The notes beneath the pieces were generated by a model, which saw nothing but the letters and a program-made list of their open reading frames with translations, was not told the DNA's origin and did not search any database. Positions 6,101 to 12,348 of a stretch of 12,348 bases of DNA are shown here, in pieces (within the stretch, counting starts at the first letter, position 1; every line of letters begins with the position of its first letter). The position numbers and the translations under genes are program-made. The DNA comes from DASRCB01 sp035653295 (GTDB lineage: Bacteria > Acidobacteriota > Terriglobia > Bryobacterales > Bryobacteraceae), in the NCBI GenBank assembly GCA_035653295.1, contig DASRCB010000254.1:1-12348 (forward strand), read 5' to 3'.

Positions 6101-8455
6101 TCAAATTGTTACGGCTGTGCCGGTGTAGTGCACTGCTTTTGAGGGGCCGTTTCCGATTACCACCTTGAACGTCCGCTCGTGGAGCATGCCGGGGAACTCT
6201 CCCTGGCGTGAGCCGATGGTCAGAGCGTGTTTCGCGTCGTCCCAATGGATTGGGATGGTTGCGTACACGCCCTTCTCGTAGTCGTATCCGTCGTTCTCGT
6301 CTTCGTACAGCGTGAAGTCGGCGTCGGCGCCGGGGTACACGCGAAGCTCGATCGGATCCGGGGCTTTCTCGGTCGCGTATTCTTCATCCGGACCGACAGG
6401 AATGATAGAGCCGCCGCGTACAAACAGGGGCATGTGGTCGAGCGGGGCCGGGGCGTCGATGTATTTGCCTCCGGTCTGGGACGCGCCGGTCTGGAAGTCG
6501 TACCAGGTCGCGCCCGCGGGCAGGTACAGATGGCGCGTCGTGGCGCCCTGCTCGGTTACCGGGCTCACCAGGATCGCAGGACCGTACAGGAACTCGTCGC
6601 CGATATTCTGCACTCTCGCGTCGGCGGGGAAATCCATAACCAGGGCGCGCATTGGCGTGTAACTGTCATGCGTGACCATCCACGCCACCGAGTAAGTGTA
6701 GGGCATCAGGCGATAGCGAAGGCGGTCATAAGCGACAAGTATCTTCTGAGCTTCCTCGCCGTAGGACCATAGCTCGTTCACGTCCGGCGCTCGCGTCCCA
6801 TGCACGCGAAAGATGGGGCAGAATGTGCCGAACTGGAACCAGCGGATGAAAAGCTCGCGGTATGCCGGATCGTTGGGGCGGCCGAGGATGAAGCCGCCGA
6901 TATCGGAGGTCCAGTACGGCAGGCCGGACAGTTCGAAGTTCAGCGCGGCGGGGATCTCCCGCTTGTAGGTTTCCCAGTCGGAGAGAATGTCGCCCGACCA
7001 GGCGGTCACACCGTAGCGCTGGATTCCGGCCGCCGCCGAGCGCGACAGGATGAACACACGCTTGCGGTCGGTCTCGCTCCGCTGGCCCTTGTAAACGCCT
7101 TCGGTATCGACGAGCGGATAGATGGTCGCGTACCGCGCGCCGTTGCCAATGGCCACGTGGCTGCTCTCGAGGACATTCTCGCCCACGCCCTCGGTTTCCG
7201 GCTCGGTGGTATCCATCCACCACGCGTCCACGCCGTAGCGGAACAGCCCCTCGTCGACCAGATGCCAGTAGTATTTGCGCGCCGCGGGATTGAAGGCGTC
7301 GTACAACGCCGTGCCGAGCGGGTGGAAGGCCGCCACCTTCGTGCGGTCGATGAAGTAGCCGAGCTTGTCCATCTCCTCGTAGTTATGCGTGCCGGGGTAG
7401 AAGAAGGGCCAGATGGACACCATCAGGTGAAAGTGATTGCGATGCAGGTCGTCCACCATGCCGGCGGGGTCGGGATAGTTCTTGTTGAAGACGAACTCGC
7501 CGGTGCGGGTCCACCAGAACCAGTCCTGAACAATGTTGTCGACGGGGATGTGCAGCTCGCGGTATTCATGAGCGACGCCGAGGATCTGCTCCTGCGAGGT
7601 GTACTTGTTCTTGCACTGCCAGAAGCCGTAGGCCCACTTGCCATACATGGGCGCCGCGCCGGTCAGCTCGCGATAATCCGCGATCAGCTTATCGAACTCG
7701 GGGCCATAGAAGAAGTAGTAATCGATGACATCGGCGACGTCGGAGGTAACGTACAGGTAATGGACGAAGCGGTTGTTGAACTTACTAACCGAGGTGTTGT
7801 TCCAGAAGACGCCGTAGCCTTTGGTCGACATCCAGAAAGGAATGGAGATTTCGGTGTTCTCCTGCGAGAGATCCACCGATTCCCCACGATAGTTCCAGAC
7901 CCCGGCCTGGTGCTGGCCCAGGCCGTAGAACGCTTCCTCGGAACCGTAAATTTTGAAGACGTCCTCGGCGCGATGGGTATCCTCGCCGTTCACCCTGACG
8001 GCGGTCATGTGCTTCGGGCCTTCCGACAGCAGGGACGCGCCCTTTGCGTCGGTCCAGGTGAGATTTCCATCGGCGCGGCCGACGCTGACGCGCACGCGGC
8101 TCGTGGAGAGCGTGATCGCCTCGGCGGTCTGCTGCACGGTGAAGGGAACGGCCGGCCAGTCGGTCTTTACAACCATGTACTGCTTCGTCGTCGGGAACGT
8201 GCCGGTCGGGGAATAGAGGACGCGGATGACCGAATCAGTGCAGACCTGAAGCCGCAGCACGCCGGCCTGCATGGTGAGGAGGGCGCCGTCGGGTTGCTTT
8301 TGGAAATCGCGGACCGGGTTTAGCGGGAGCCATTGGGCCTTCACAGAGAGGGACAGCGTAACTGCGATCGCGGCGCCGTACCAGGCCAGGCGGGCTGAGA
8401 GCCCGCCGCAGGCTGGGAGCCTGCCCCACACACTAAGACCTGGGGGGCTGGCCAT
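6101..8455 (-). CDS. Secreted glycoside hydrolase family 31, alpha-xylosidase type
   Basis: The protein has 784 residues from the ATG at 8455; a GTG at 8431 with AGG five bases before it is an alternative. A signal peptide ends near VKA-Q (about residues 22-41). A beta-sandwich domain follows, then the TIM barrel with NIVQDWFWW, the nucleophile motif DAWWMDTTEPE (D415) and the acid/base motif WSGD (D489), then PYWTSDIGGF. The C-terminal sandwich includes a DUF5110-like ADADFTLYEDENDGY segment. Family 31 enzymes hydrolyse terminal alpha-glycosides with retention. From remembered family sequences, the WWMD, IQRYG and WTSDIGGF context is closest to bacterial alpha-xylosidases acting on xyloglucan fragments, though alpha-glucosidase activity cannot be excluded. 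It is the last gene of the symporter operon and overlaps araD by 23 bp, so translational coupling is likely. Part of the signal-peptide coding sequence is a paired hairpin repeat (8389-8424). Enzyme location would be periplasm or outside. Confidence 0.93.
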   Translation of the reverse strand: MASPPGLSVWGRLPACGGLSARLAWYGAAIAVTLSLSVKAQWLPLNPVRDFQKQPDGALLTMQAGVLRLQVCTDSVIRVLYSPTGTFPTTKQYMVVKTDWPAVPFTVQQTAEAITLSTSRVRVSVGRADGNLTWTDAKGASLLSEGPKHMTAVRVNGEDTHRAEDVFKIYGSEEAFYGLGQHQAGVWNYRGESVDLSQENTEISIPFWMSTKGYGVFWNNTSVSKFNNRFVHYLYVTSDVADVIDYYFFYGPEFDKLIADYRELTGAAPMYGKWAYGFWQCKNKYTSQEQILGVAHEYRELHIPVDNIVQDWFWWTRTGEFVFNKNYPDPAGMVDDLHRNHFHLMVSIWPFFYPGTHNYEEMDKLGYFIDRTKVAAFHPLGTALYDAFNPAARKYYWHLVDEGLFRYGVDAWWMDTTEPETEGVGENVLESSHVAIGNGARYATIYPLVDTEGVYKGQRSETDRKRVFILSRSAAAGIQRYGVTAWSGDILSDWETYKREIPAALNFELSGLPYWTSDIGGFILGRPNDPAYRELFIRWFQFGTFCPIFRVHGTRAPDVNELWSYGEEAQKILVAYDRLRYRLMPYTYSVAWMVTHDSYTPMRALVMDFPADARVQNIGDEFLYGPAILVSPVTEQGATTRHLYLPAGATWYDFQTGASQTGGKYIDAPAPLDHMPLFVRGGSIIPVGPDEEYATEKAPDPIELRVYPGADADFTLYEDENDGYDYEKGVYATIPIHWDDAKHALTIGSRQGEFPGMLHERTFKVVIGNGPSKAVHYTGTAVTI
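8389..8424. repeat. Two back-to-back perfect hairpins inside the hydrolase signal-peptide region
   Basis: GGCGGGCT (8389-8396) pairs with AGCCCGCC (8400-8407) across a 3-nt loop. Immediately after it, GCAGGCT (8408-8414) pairs with AGCCTGC (8418-8424) across another 3-nt loop. Both stems are perfect. The unit is translated as residues 11-23 of the family-31 hydrolase. It resembles interspersed GC-rich palindromic repeats that I recall from Acidobacteria and related phyla, usually found between genes, and seems to have been absorbed into a coding region. It lies at the araD/hydrolase junction, so it could also modulate expression of the last gene. Confidence 0.6.
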
Positions 8456-9137
8456 AGTAACTGCCCGGGCCGTGTTTGCGCAGGAAGTGCTTGTCGTGCA
8501 GGACCGGTGAGATCGGCTCAACGCGCGGGTTCAGCGTGACGGTGTAGTAGGCGATGCGGGCGATCTCCTCGAGGATCACCGCTGTGTGCGCGGCTTTGTG
8601 CGGCGAAGGGCCCCAGCAAAACGGGGCGTGGCCGGCCACGAGCACGGCCGGGAAGCGATCCGCGTCGAGGCTGGCGAAGCGGCGCACGATGACATCGCCG
8701 GTATTGCGCTCGTACTCGCCTTCGATTTCGCCGGGCTGCATCGGATCGGTCACGGGCACGCCTCCGTGGAAGTAATCCGCGTGCGTGGTGCCGAGGCAGG
8801 GAATCTCGCGGCCGGCCTGGGCCCACGCCGTCGCGAAGCTGGAATGAGTATGTACGACACCGCCGATGGACGCGAAGGCGCGGTAGAGGACCAGATGCGT
8901 AGGCAGATCGGAGGATGGCCGCATGCTGCCCTCCACGATCCTGCCATCGAGCGAAACGATCACCAGGTCGGCGGGGCGCAGCTCCTCATACGGCACGCCG
9001 CTGGGTTTAATGGCCACCAGACCCTCGCCGCGCAGGCAGCCGCTGGCGTTTCCGAAGGTATAGAGGACGAGGCCGCGGCGGACCAGTTCGAGGTTGGCCT
9101 CGTAGACCTCTTCGCGAAGTTGAGTCAGCTCGCTCAT
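8433..9137 (-). CDS. araD: L-ribulose-5-phosphate 4-epimerase
   Basis: This 234-residue cytoplasmic enzyme is close in length to E. coli AraD (231) and aligns with it nearly end to end from memory. It interconverts L-ribulose 5-phosphate and D-xylulose 5-phosphate, passing L-arabinose carbon into the pentose-phosphate pathway. Seen features are GNASG at 29-33, KPSGVPY at 44-50, SSDLPTH with D77, the zinc ligands H96 and H98 in HTHS, GTTHADYF with D121, the third zinc ligand H170 in GHAPF, and the C-terminal KHGPGSYYGQ with the catalytic-type Tyr (Y228). The frame is open further upstream to 10016, but that part is antiparallel-free shadow of the symporter; the 9137 ATG matches the family N-terminus. 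It overlaps the preceding stop as TAATG, with no clear Shine-Dalgarno, so translation probably depends on re-initiation. No arabinose isomerase or ribulokinase gene is in the window. Confidence 0.95.
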   Translation of the reverse strand: MSELTQLREEVYEANLELVRRGLVLYTFGNASGCLRGEGLVAIKPSGVPYEELRPADLVIVSLDGRIVEGSMRPSSDLPTHLVLYRAFASIGGVVHTHSSFATAWAQAGREIPCLGTTHADYFHGGVPVTDPMQPGEIEGEYERNTGDVIVRRFASLDADRFPAVLVAGHAPFCWGPSPHKAAHTAVILEEIARIAYYTVTLNPRVEPISPVLHDKHFLRKHGPGSYYGQPPRS

Positions 9138-9340
9138 TAGTCGCGCGGGCGGAAACGAATGGTGTAGATCAGGCCGACCACGAACAAAATTCCGCCCCAC
9201 CATACGCCGGCATGGAGGTTCGACAGCACCACGCCGGGCGGCGCGGGCAGCACCAGGTTCGCGACGCAAATGATCGCCCCGTACACCGTAAGAATGGCTC
9301 CGATGAAGAACCAGATCGAGATCATCGAGTGGATATGCAT
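9137..9340 (-). CDS. Small two-helix membrane protein of the symporter operon
   Basis: The protein has 67 residues with two predicted membrane helices, about 7-31 (ISIWFFIGAILTVYGAII onward) and 45-62 (GVWWGGILFVVGLIYTIRF), joined by a PAPPG-containing loop. The tail is basic (RFRPRD). I do not recognise the family. That it is a real gene is supported by its hydrophobic pattern and by its exact fit between neighbours: it begins 6 bp after the symporter stop, with AAAGGG at 9343-9348 immediately ahead, and its TAA overlaps the araD ATG. The 2-nt gap from AAAGGG to the ATG is short, so coupling to symporter translation is likely. Its placement suggests an accessory or stabilising partner of the symporter, but that is inference. 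A start at M6 (9325) is possible. Confidence 0.8.
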   Translation of the reverse strand: MHIHSMISIWFFIGAILTVYGAIICVANLVLPAPPGVVLSNLHAGVWWGGILFVVGLIYTIRFRPRD

Positions 9341-9346
9341 GGCCCT

Positions 9347-11038
9347 TTACCAGAAGATGATATTGACAATCACGAACACCACGGCGATCACAATGGCCCA
9401 GAACGCCGGCCGGCGCCATACGGGGACGTCGCCTTCGTGCGGAATCTTCGTGACTCCATAGACCAGACCCTCGAGTTCCGACACCGGCTTCGGGCGGGTC
9501 GTGTAGGTGACCACCACCGTCACCAGCACGCAGATGCACCACGACCAGAGCGCGCGGTACATGTCCTCCGCCATGGCCTTCGCGTTCGGCGACAGGGCGA
9601 TGTACCGGAGCGCGGTGGGGTCGCTCTTGACCCAGGCAAACATCCCGACCGACGACACCGTGCCGGCCAGCAGACCCCAGAAACCCGCGGCCGGGGTCGC
9701 GCGCTTCCACATCATGCCCAGCAGCACCGTTCCGAATAGTGGCGCGATGAAGAAGCTGAACAGGGCCTGGACGTAGTCCATGATGCTCTTGAACTGTGGC
9801 ACCAGATACGCCGTGCCGATACTCACGATCACACCGATGATGGTGGACCAGCGGCCGATGCTGACGTAATGCCGATCGGAAGCCTCGCGGCGGATGAAGG
9901 CGCGGTAGATGTCGTAGGTCCAGACCGTGGCGAAGGCGCTCACGTTCCCCGCCATTCCGGACATGAATCCGGCGATGAGCGCGGTGATGCCGAGGCCCAG
10001 CAGGCCGGGTCCGCAATAGCGCGCCAGCATGAGCGGCAGCACCTCGTTATAGCTGTGGCCGCCGGTGGCCAGCGCCTGCGATTCGCCGACAAGCTTCTCG
10101 GGGAGCAGCGCCAGCCCCAGCAGCCCTGGCAGAATGACGATGAACGGCACCATCATTTTAAAGCCCGCGCCGATGATCGGGGCCATGCGCGCCGACCGCA
10201 GATCTTTGGCCGACAGCACGCGCTGAACGACGAGGAAATCGGTGGTCCAGTAGCCGAACGAGATCACCCAGCCGAGGCCCAGCACGATGCCCGTCCAGTG
10301 GATGCCCATGGGATTGTCAGTGAACGAGCCGAGCGTGGACCACAGGTGCGTATAGCTGGTGGTGTGCAGGCGCGTGGCGATGCGCTGCGTCATCTCGTGC
10401 CAGCCGCCCGCTTCGACCAGCCCCAGGATCGGGATCAGGATGGCGCCGGCCCAGATCAGCACGAACTGCAGGACCTCATTGAAGATGGCGGAGAGCAAAC
10501 CGCCCAGCACCACATATGCGCCCACCGTCAGCGAGGAAACCCAGATGCTGAAGTTGATGTCCCAGCCGAGGAACACCTTCATCACCAGCGCCATGGAGTA
10601 CATGTTGATGCCGCTCATCAGCACGGTCATGAAGGCGAAGGTGATGGCCGACAGACCCCGCGCGCCTTCGCCGAAGCGCAGCTTCAGGTAACCGGGCACG
10701 GAATGCGTCTTCGAAATGTAATAGAACGGCATCATGACGATGCCGAGGAAGAGCATGGCCGGGATGGCGCCGATCCAGTACCAGTGCGTGGCGAGAATTC
10801 CGTACTGATACGCTGAGCCGGCCCAGCCCATCAGCTCCAGCGAACCCAGGTTCGCCGCGAGAAAGCTGAGGCCCGCGATCCACGAGGTCATGTGGCGGCC
10901 GGCGAGGAAGAAGTCCTCACCGGTTTTGGTGAACCGCTTGAGATAAAAACCGATGCCGATGACGACGGCGAAATAGAGGGCGACGACGACCAGATCGACG
11001 GCGCCGGCGGAGAAGAGACGCGTGGTGGTTGGGGTCAT
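9347..11038 (-). CDS. Sodium:solute symporter (SSS family), SGLT-like sugar carrier
   Basis: This 563-residue inner-membrane protein has many hydrophobic helices, the first at about 13-31 and the last at the extreme C-terminus (PAFWAIVIAVVFVIVNIIFW). YVVLGGLLS at 175-183 fits the end of the SSS family signature. FGYWTTDFLVVQRVLSAKDL at 261-280 corresponds to the YWGTNQ...QR.LAAK segment of SGLT proteins that lines the sugar site. These carriers have the LeuT fold and use the sodium gradient to import sugars or related solutes. The operon context (AraD, family-31 hydrolase) points to a pentose such as xylose or arabinose, or a small oligosaccharide, but the substrate is not shown by sequence alone. 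It is the first gene of the operon. No strong Shine-Dalgarno is seen before the 11038 ATG; a CCGCG-AAG-CGCGG hairpin lies in the leader. Confidence 0.93.
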   Translation of the reverse strand: MTPTTTRLFSAGAVDLVVVALYFAVVIGIGFYLKRFTKTGEDFFLAGRHMTSWIAGLSFLAANLGSLELMGWAGSAYQYGILATHWYWIGAIPAMLFLGIVMMPFYYISKTHSVPGYLKLRFGEGARGLSAITFAFMTVLMSGINMYSMALVMKVFLGWDINFSIWVSSLTVGAYVVLGGLLSAIFNEVLQFVLIWAGAILIPILGLVEAGGWHEMTQRIATRLHTTSYTHLWSTLGSFTDNPMGIHWTGIVLGLGWVISFGYWTTDFLVVQRVLSAKDLRSARMAPIIGAGFKMMVPFIVILPGLLGLALLPEKLVGESQALATGGHSYNEVLPLMLARYCGPGLLGLGITALIAGFMSGMAGNVSAFATVWTYDIYRAFIRREASDRHYVSIGRWSTIIGVIVSIGTAYLVPQFKSIMDYVQALFSFFIAPLFGTVLLGMMWKRATPAAGFWGLLAGTVSSVGMFAWVKSDPTALRYIALSPNAKAMAEDMYRALWSWCICVLVTVVVTYTTRPKPVSELEGLVYGVTKIPHEGDVPVWRRPAFWAIVIAVVFVIVNIIFW

Positions 11039-11195
11039 TTGTCAGGGCCGCGCTTCGCGGAAATGAGGCCGCCCGCGAATCCATAGTTTACATGGATGGG
11101 GCGGCGGTCTGCGGCGCGCCGCCAGGGCATTCCTGGTGCGGCATTCAGAGTTGTCCCTGATTTCCGCCGGCGCAACGCGGCCTCAGAATTGACAC
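11039..11195. promoter_or_regulatory. Divergent intergenic region with a small dyad (candidate operator)
   Basis: This 157-bp gap must hold the promoters of the symporter operon (minus) and the unknown exported protein (plus). The clearest signal is a perfect dyad, ATCCAT (11079-11084) and ATGGAT (11092-11097), around the AT-rich spacer AGTTTAC, in an otherwise very GC-rich stretch. On the minus strand the spacer contains TAAACT, a four-of-six -10 match, but without a -35 at the right distance. TTGACA at 11189-11194 lies directly before the plus-strand start codon and cannot serve that gene. I could not identify convincing promoters. Confidence 0.3.
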
Positions 11196-12203
11196 ATGGT
11201 CCGGCGTGTGTCCGCGGTCGCCGTCATGGCCTCGGCGCTTGTTTGCGGGCAGCATCGCTTCAGCTGGCAGGAGGAGTGTTTCAAACACCCCGCCGCGCCC
11301 TACTGCCCGGGGCACGAATACGCGGTCAAGCCGGCTCCTGCGAAGAAAGATACAGGGCCGAGGAGGGTTGTCTCCAACCCCTTCTCGACCAGCGCTCGCA
11401 GCGCGGACGCGTCGATTATCGAGGTCGCCTCCGCGGAGGACGGCATCGACTGGCGTTTTGCCGACCCCGAGGCTGACGCGCTGATGGGCTTCCATGTAAA
11501 CACCCTTTGCGCATCTGCCGCTGGCCGTGACGTGCTCGCTCGGGTCGGCGCCAGCCTGGGCCTTGGGGACGGGGAGTTGCAGAGGGCGCTCGCGGCGCTC
11601 TCGCGCGTGGATCAGGTGGCGATCTCCGTCAGCGGTCAACAGAAGCTCATCCTGGTGACCGGTCCGGCCGCTGATCCGGATTCGGTCCATCTCGCGCCGG
11701 GCGTGAAGGCCGTCGCCGTTTCCGGCAGCGCCATTCTGATCGGGCCCGCTGATGCAGCGGATCGAGCCGTGCAGCGCATACGCTTGCCGCTATCGGACGA
11801 CGCGGCGCTTCCGGTTGGGAAGCAGATGCAGGACCGCAGCGATTTGTGGGCGATCGGGCCGGCTGCCCTGGCCGGTCCGCAGGCGGTCGCCGCCGGCGTC
11901 GAGCGAGTAACTCTGGCCCTCTCGGCGCGCGACAGCCTGACCGGTAATCTCTTTTTCGAATTCGAGGGAGCGCCCGGCGCGAAGGCGCTCAGAATCCTGC
12001 GAGGCGCGTGGGGTCCGGTTAGCGTGGAGGGCAACGTCGCTCGCGTAAGCCCGGCCTTCGGCGATGGCGCACAATTCGTGTCAGCCCCGGCAGGTCAGTC
12101 TGTAGAGGATCTGCTGGAAATCGCGCGCTGGCTACCCGTGCCCGCGGCGGGCGAGGCCAAAGCGAGACCGGTCATCTACGGGCTGGACGAGCCCACTAAC
12201 TAA
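11196..12203 (+). CDS. Exported protein of unknown function with N-terminal Cys-x8-Cys motif
   Basis: The protein has 335 residues. Residues 1-18 look like a signal peptide (MVRRVSAVAVMASALVCG), followed by a short Cys segment, EECFKHPAAPYCPGHEY, with two cysteines nine apart, then a Lys/Pro-rich linker (AVKPAPAKKDTG). The remainder is a soluble alpha/beta-looking region with repeated short strands (QKLILVTG, VKAVAVSGSAILIGP, GNLFFEFEG). ALVC is not a good lipobox, so export by signal peptidase I is more likely than a lipoprotein. I recall similar CF-K-N/H-P...C-P-G segments at the N-termini of unrelated-looking acidobacterial exported proteins, but cannot name a family. It is divergent from the symporter operon and convergent with the partial gene at the right edge. 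No Shine-Dalgarno is visible before the ATG. Function is unknown. Confidence 0.75.
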   Translation: MVRRVSAVAVMASALVCGQHRFSWQEECFKHPAAPYCPGHEYAVKPAPAKKDTGPRRVVSNPFSTSARSADASIIEVASAEDGIDWRFADPEADALMGFHVNTLCASAAGRDVLARVGASLGLGDGELQRALAALSRVDQVAISVSGQQKLILVTGPAADPDSVHLAPGVKAVAVSGSAILIGPADAADRAVQRIRLPLSDDAALPVGKQMQDRSDLWAIGPAALAGPQAVAAGVERVTLALSARDSLTGNLFFEFEGAPGAKALRILRGAWGPVSVEGNVARVSPAFGDGAQFVSAPAGQSVEDLLEIARWLPVPAAGEAKARPVIYGLDEPTN

Positions 12204-12238
12204 GTCCACCGTTCGTGGGCGCGCGCATCGAGGCCGCA

Positions 12239-12348
12239 TCACTCCGCGGGGTAGATGAGGAACGTTTCGTTCCCGGTGCGCAGATAGATGCACTGTTCCT
12301 TCATCTCCCGCGCCAGTGACGCGACGTGGCGCTTGAGCAGCGGCAGTT
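12239..12348 (-). CDS. C-terminal end of an unidentified gene cut by the right edge
   Basis: On the minus strand the frame is open from the window edge to a TGA at 12239-12241, giving the last 35 residues (beginning LPLLKRHVASLAREM and ending TFLIYPAE). The other two minus frames read less plausibly. The mix of helix-forming residues followed by a strand looks like real protein, but the segment is too short to name. It converges on the unknown exported protein across a 35-bp gap in which I see no convincing terminator. Confidence 0.55.
   Translation of the reverse strand, partial: LPLLKRHVASLAREMKEQCIYLRTGNETFLIYPAE

Noticed and set aside
6800..8323. 507-codon plus-strand open frame
   Set aside because: It lies wholly antisense to the family-31 hydrolase, which has clear catalytic motifs. 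Long antisense frames are expected in GC-rich coding DNA, and the translation is Val/Gly/Arg-rich without recognisable domains.
9138..10016. Apparent 293-residue N-terminal extension of AraD
   Set aside because: The frame is open by chance through the symporter and small membrane protein in another frame. AraD family length and N-terminus fit the ATG at 9137.
9869..10816. 315-codon plus-strand open frame, with another of 319 codons at 3723-4682
   Set aside because: They are antisense to the symporter and the deacetylase-like gene respectively, and are rich in His, Arg, Gln and Ala as expected for shadow frames.
11111..11122. Perfect 12-bp palindrome GCGGCGCGCCGC
   Set aside because: It is low-complexity GC alternation in a GC-rich gap, with no spacing to a promoter. 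It is too easily explained by base composition.
12206..12218. CCAC-N5-GTGG hairpin in the gap after the unknown exported protein
   Set aside because: The stem is only four base pairs and has no U-tract, so it is too weak to call a terminator.

Overview
The window looks like a piece of an Acidobacteriota chromosome, most likely from the Solibacteres/Bryobacterales side of the phylum. The evidence is high GC, a very large Oar-type TonB-dependent receptor with an N-terminal carboxypeptidase-regulatory-like domain, a Tat-exported Gfo/Idh/MocA oxidoreductase, and carbohydrate genes packed with almost no spacing. That placement is an inference from gene style. There is no rRNA, tRNA, CRISPR array, transposase or prophage gene. 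The window is almost fully coding and no gap reaches 300 bases.

Left part (1-4664, minus strand): a signal-peptide-bearing polysaccharide deacetylase-like protein (3261-4664) lies upstream of a huge outer-membrane receptor (1-3081). The receptor frame runs open off the left edge, so only its first 1027 residues are seen. The 179-bp gap between them holds a good sigma70-type promoter, a 9-bp inverted repeat straddling its -10, a leader hairpin, and a CTTTCG-N4-CTTTCG direct repeat. Nearly the same direct repeat recurs upstream of the deacetylase gene.

Middle (4696-6069, plus strand): a Tat-signal Gfo/Idh/MocA oxidoreductase starts 31 bp from the divergent deacetylase. It converges on the next operon across a 31-bp gap that contains a perfect 10-bp-stem hairpin, probably a two-way terminator.

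Right-centre (11038 down to 6101, minus strand): a tight four-gene operon encodes an SGLT-like sodium:solute symporter, a 67-residue two-helix membrane protein, L-ribulose-5-phosphate 4-epimerase (AraD), and a secreted family-31 glycoside hydrolase of alpha-xylosidase type. Junctions are 6 bp, a TAATG overlap, and a 23-bp overlap. This reads as a plant-hemicellulose pentose module: an exported hydrolase frees sugar, a sodium-coupled carrier imports it, and AraD feeds the pentose-phosphate pathway. No pentose isomerase or kinase gene is present here.

Right end: a divergent, exported protein of unknown function (11196-12203, plus) faces the last 35 residues of a minus-strand gene cut by the window edge (12239-12348).

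I did not find a clearly new system. The items most worth a second look are the shared direct repeat in two upstream regions, the paired hairpin repeat that encodes part of the hydrolase signal peptide, and the tiny membrane protein coupled to the symporter and araD.
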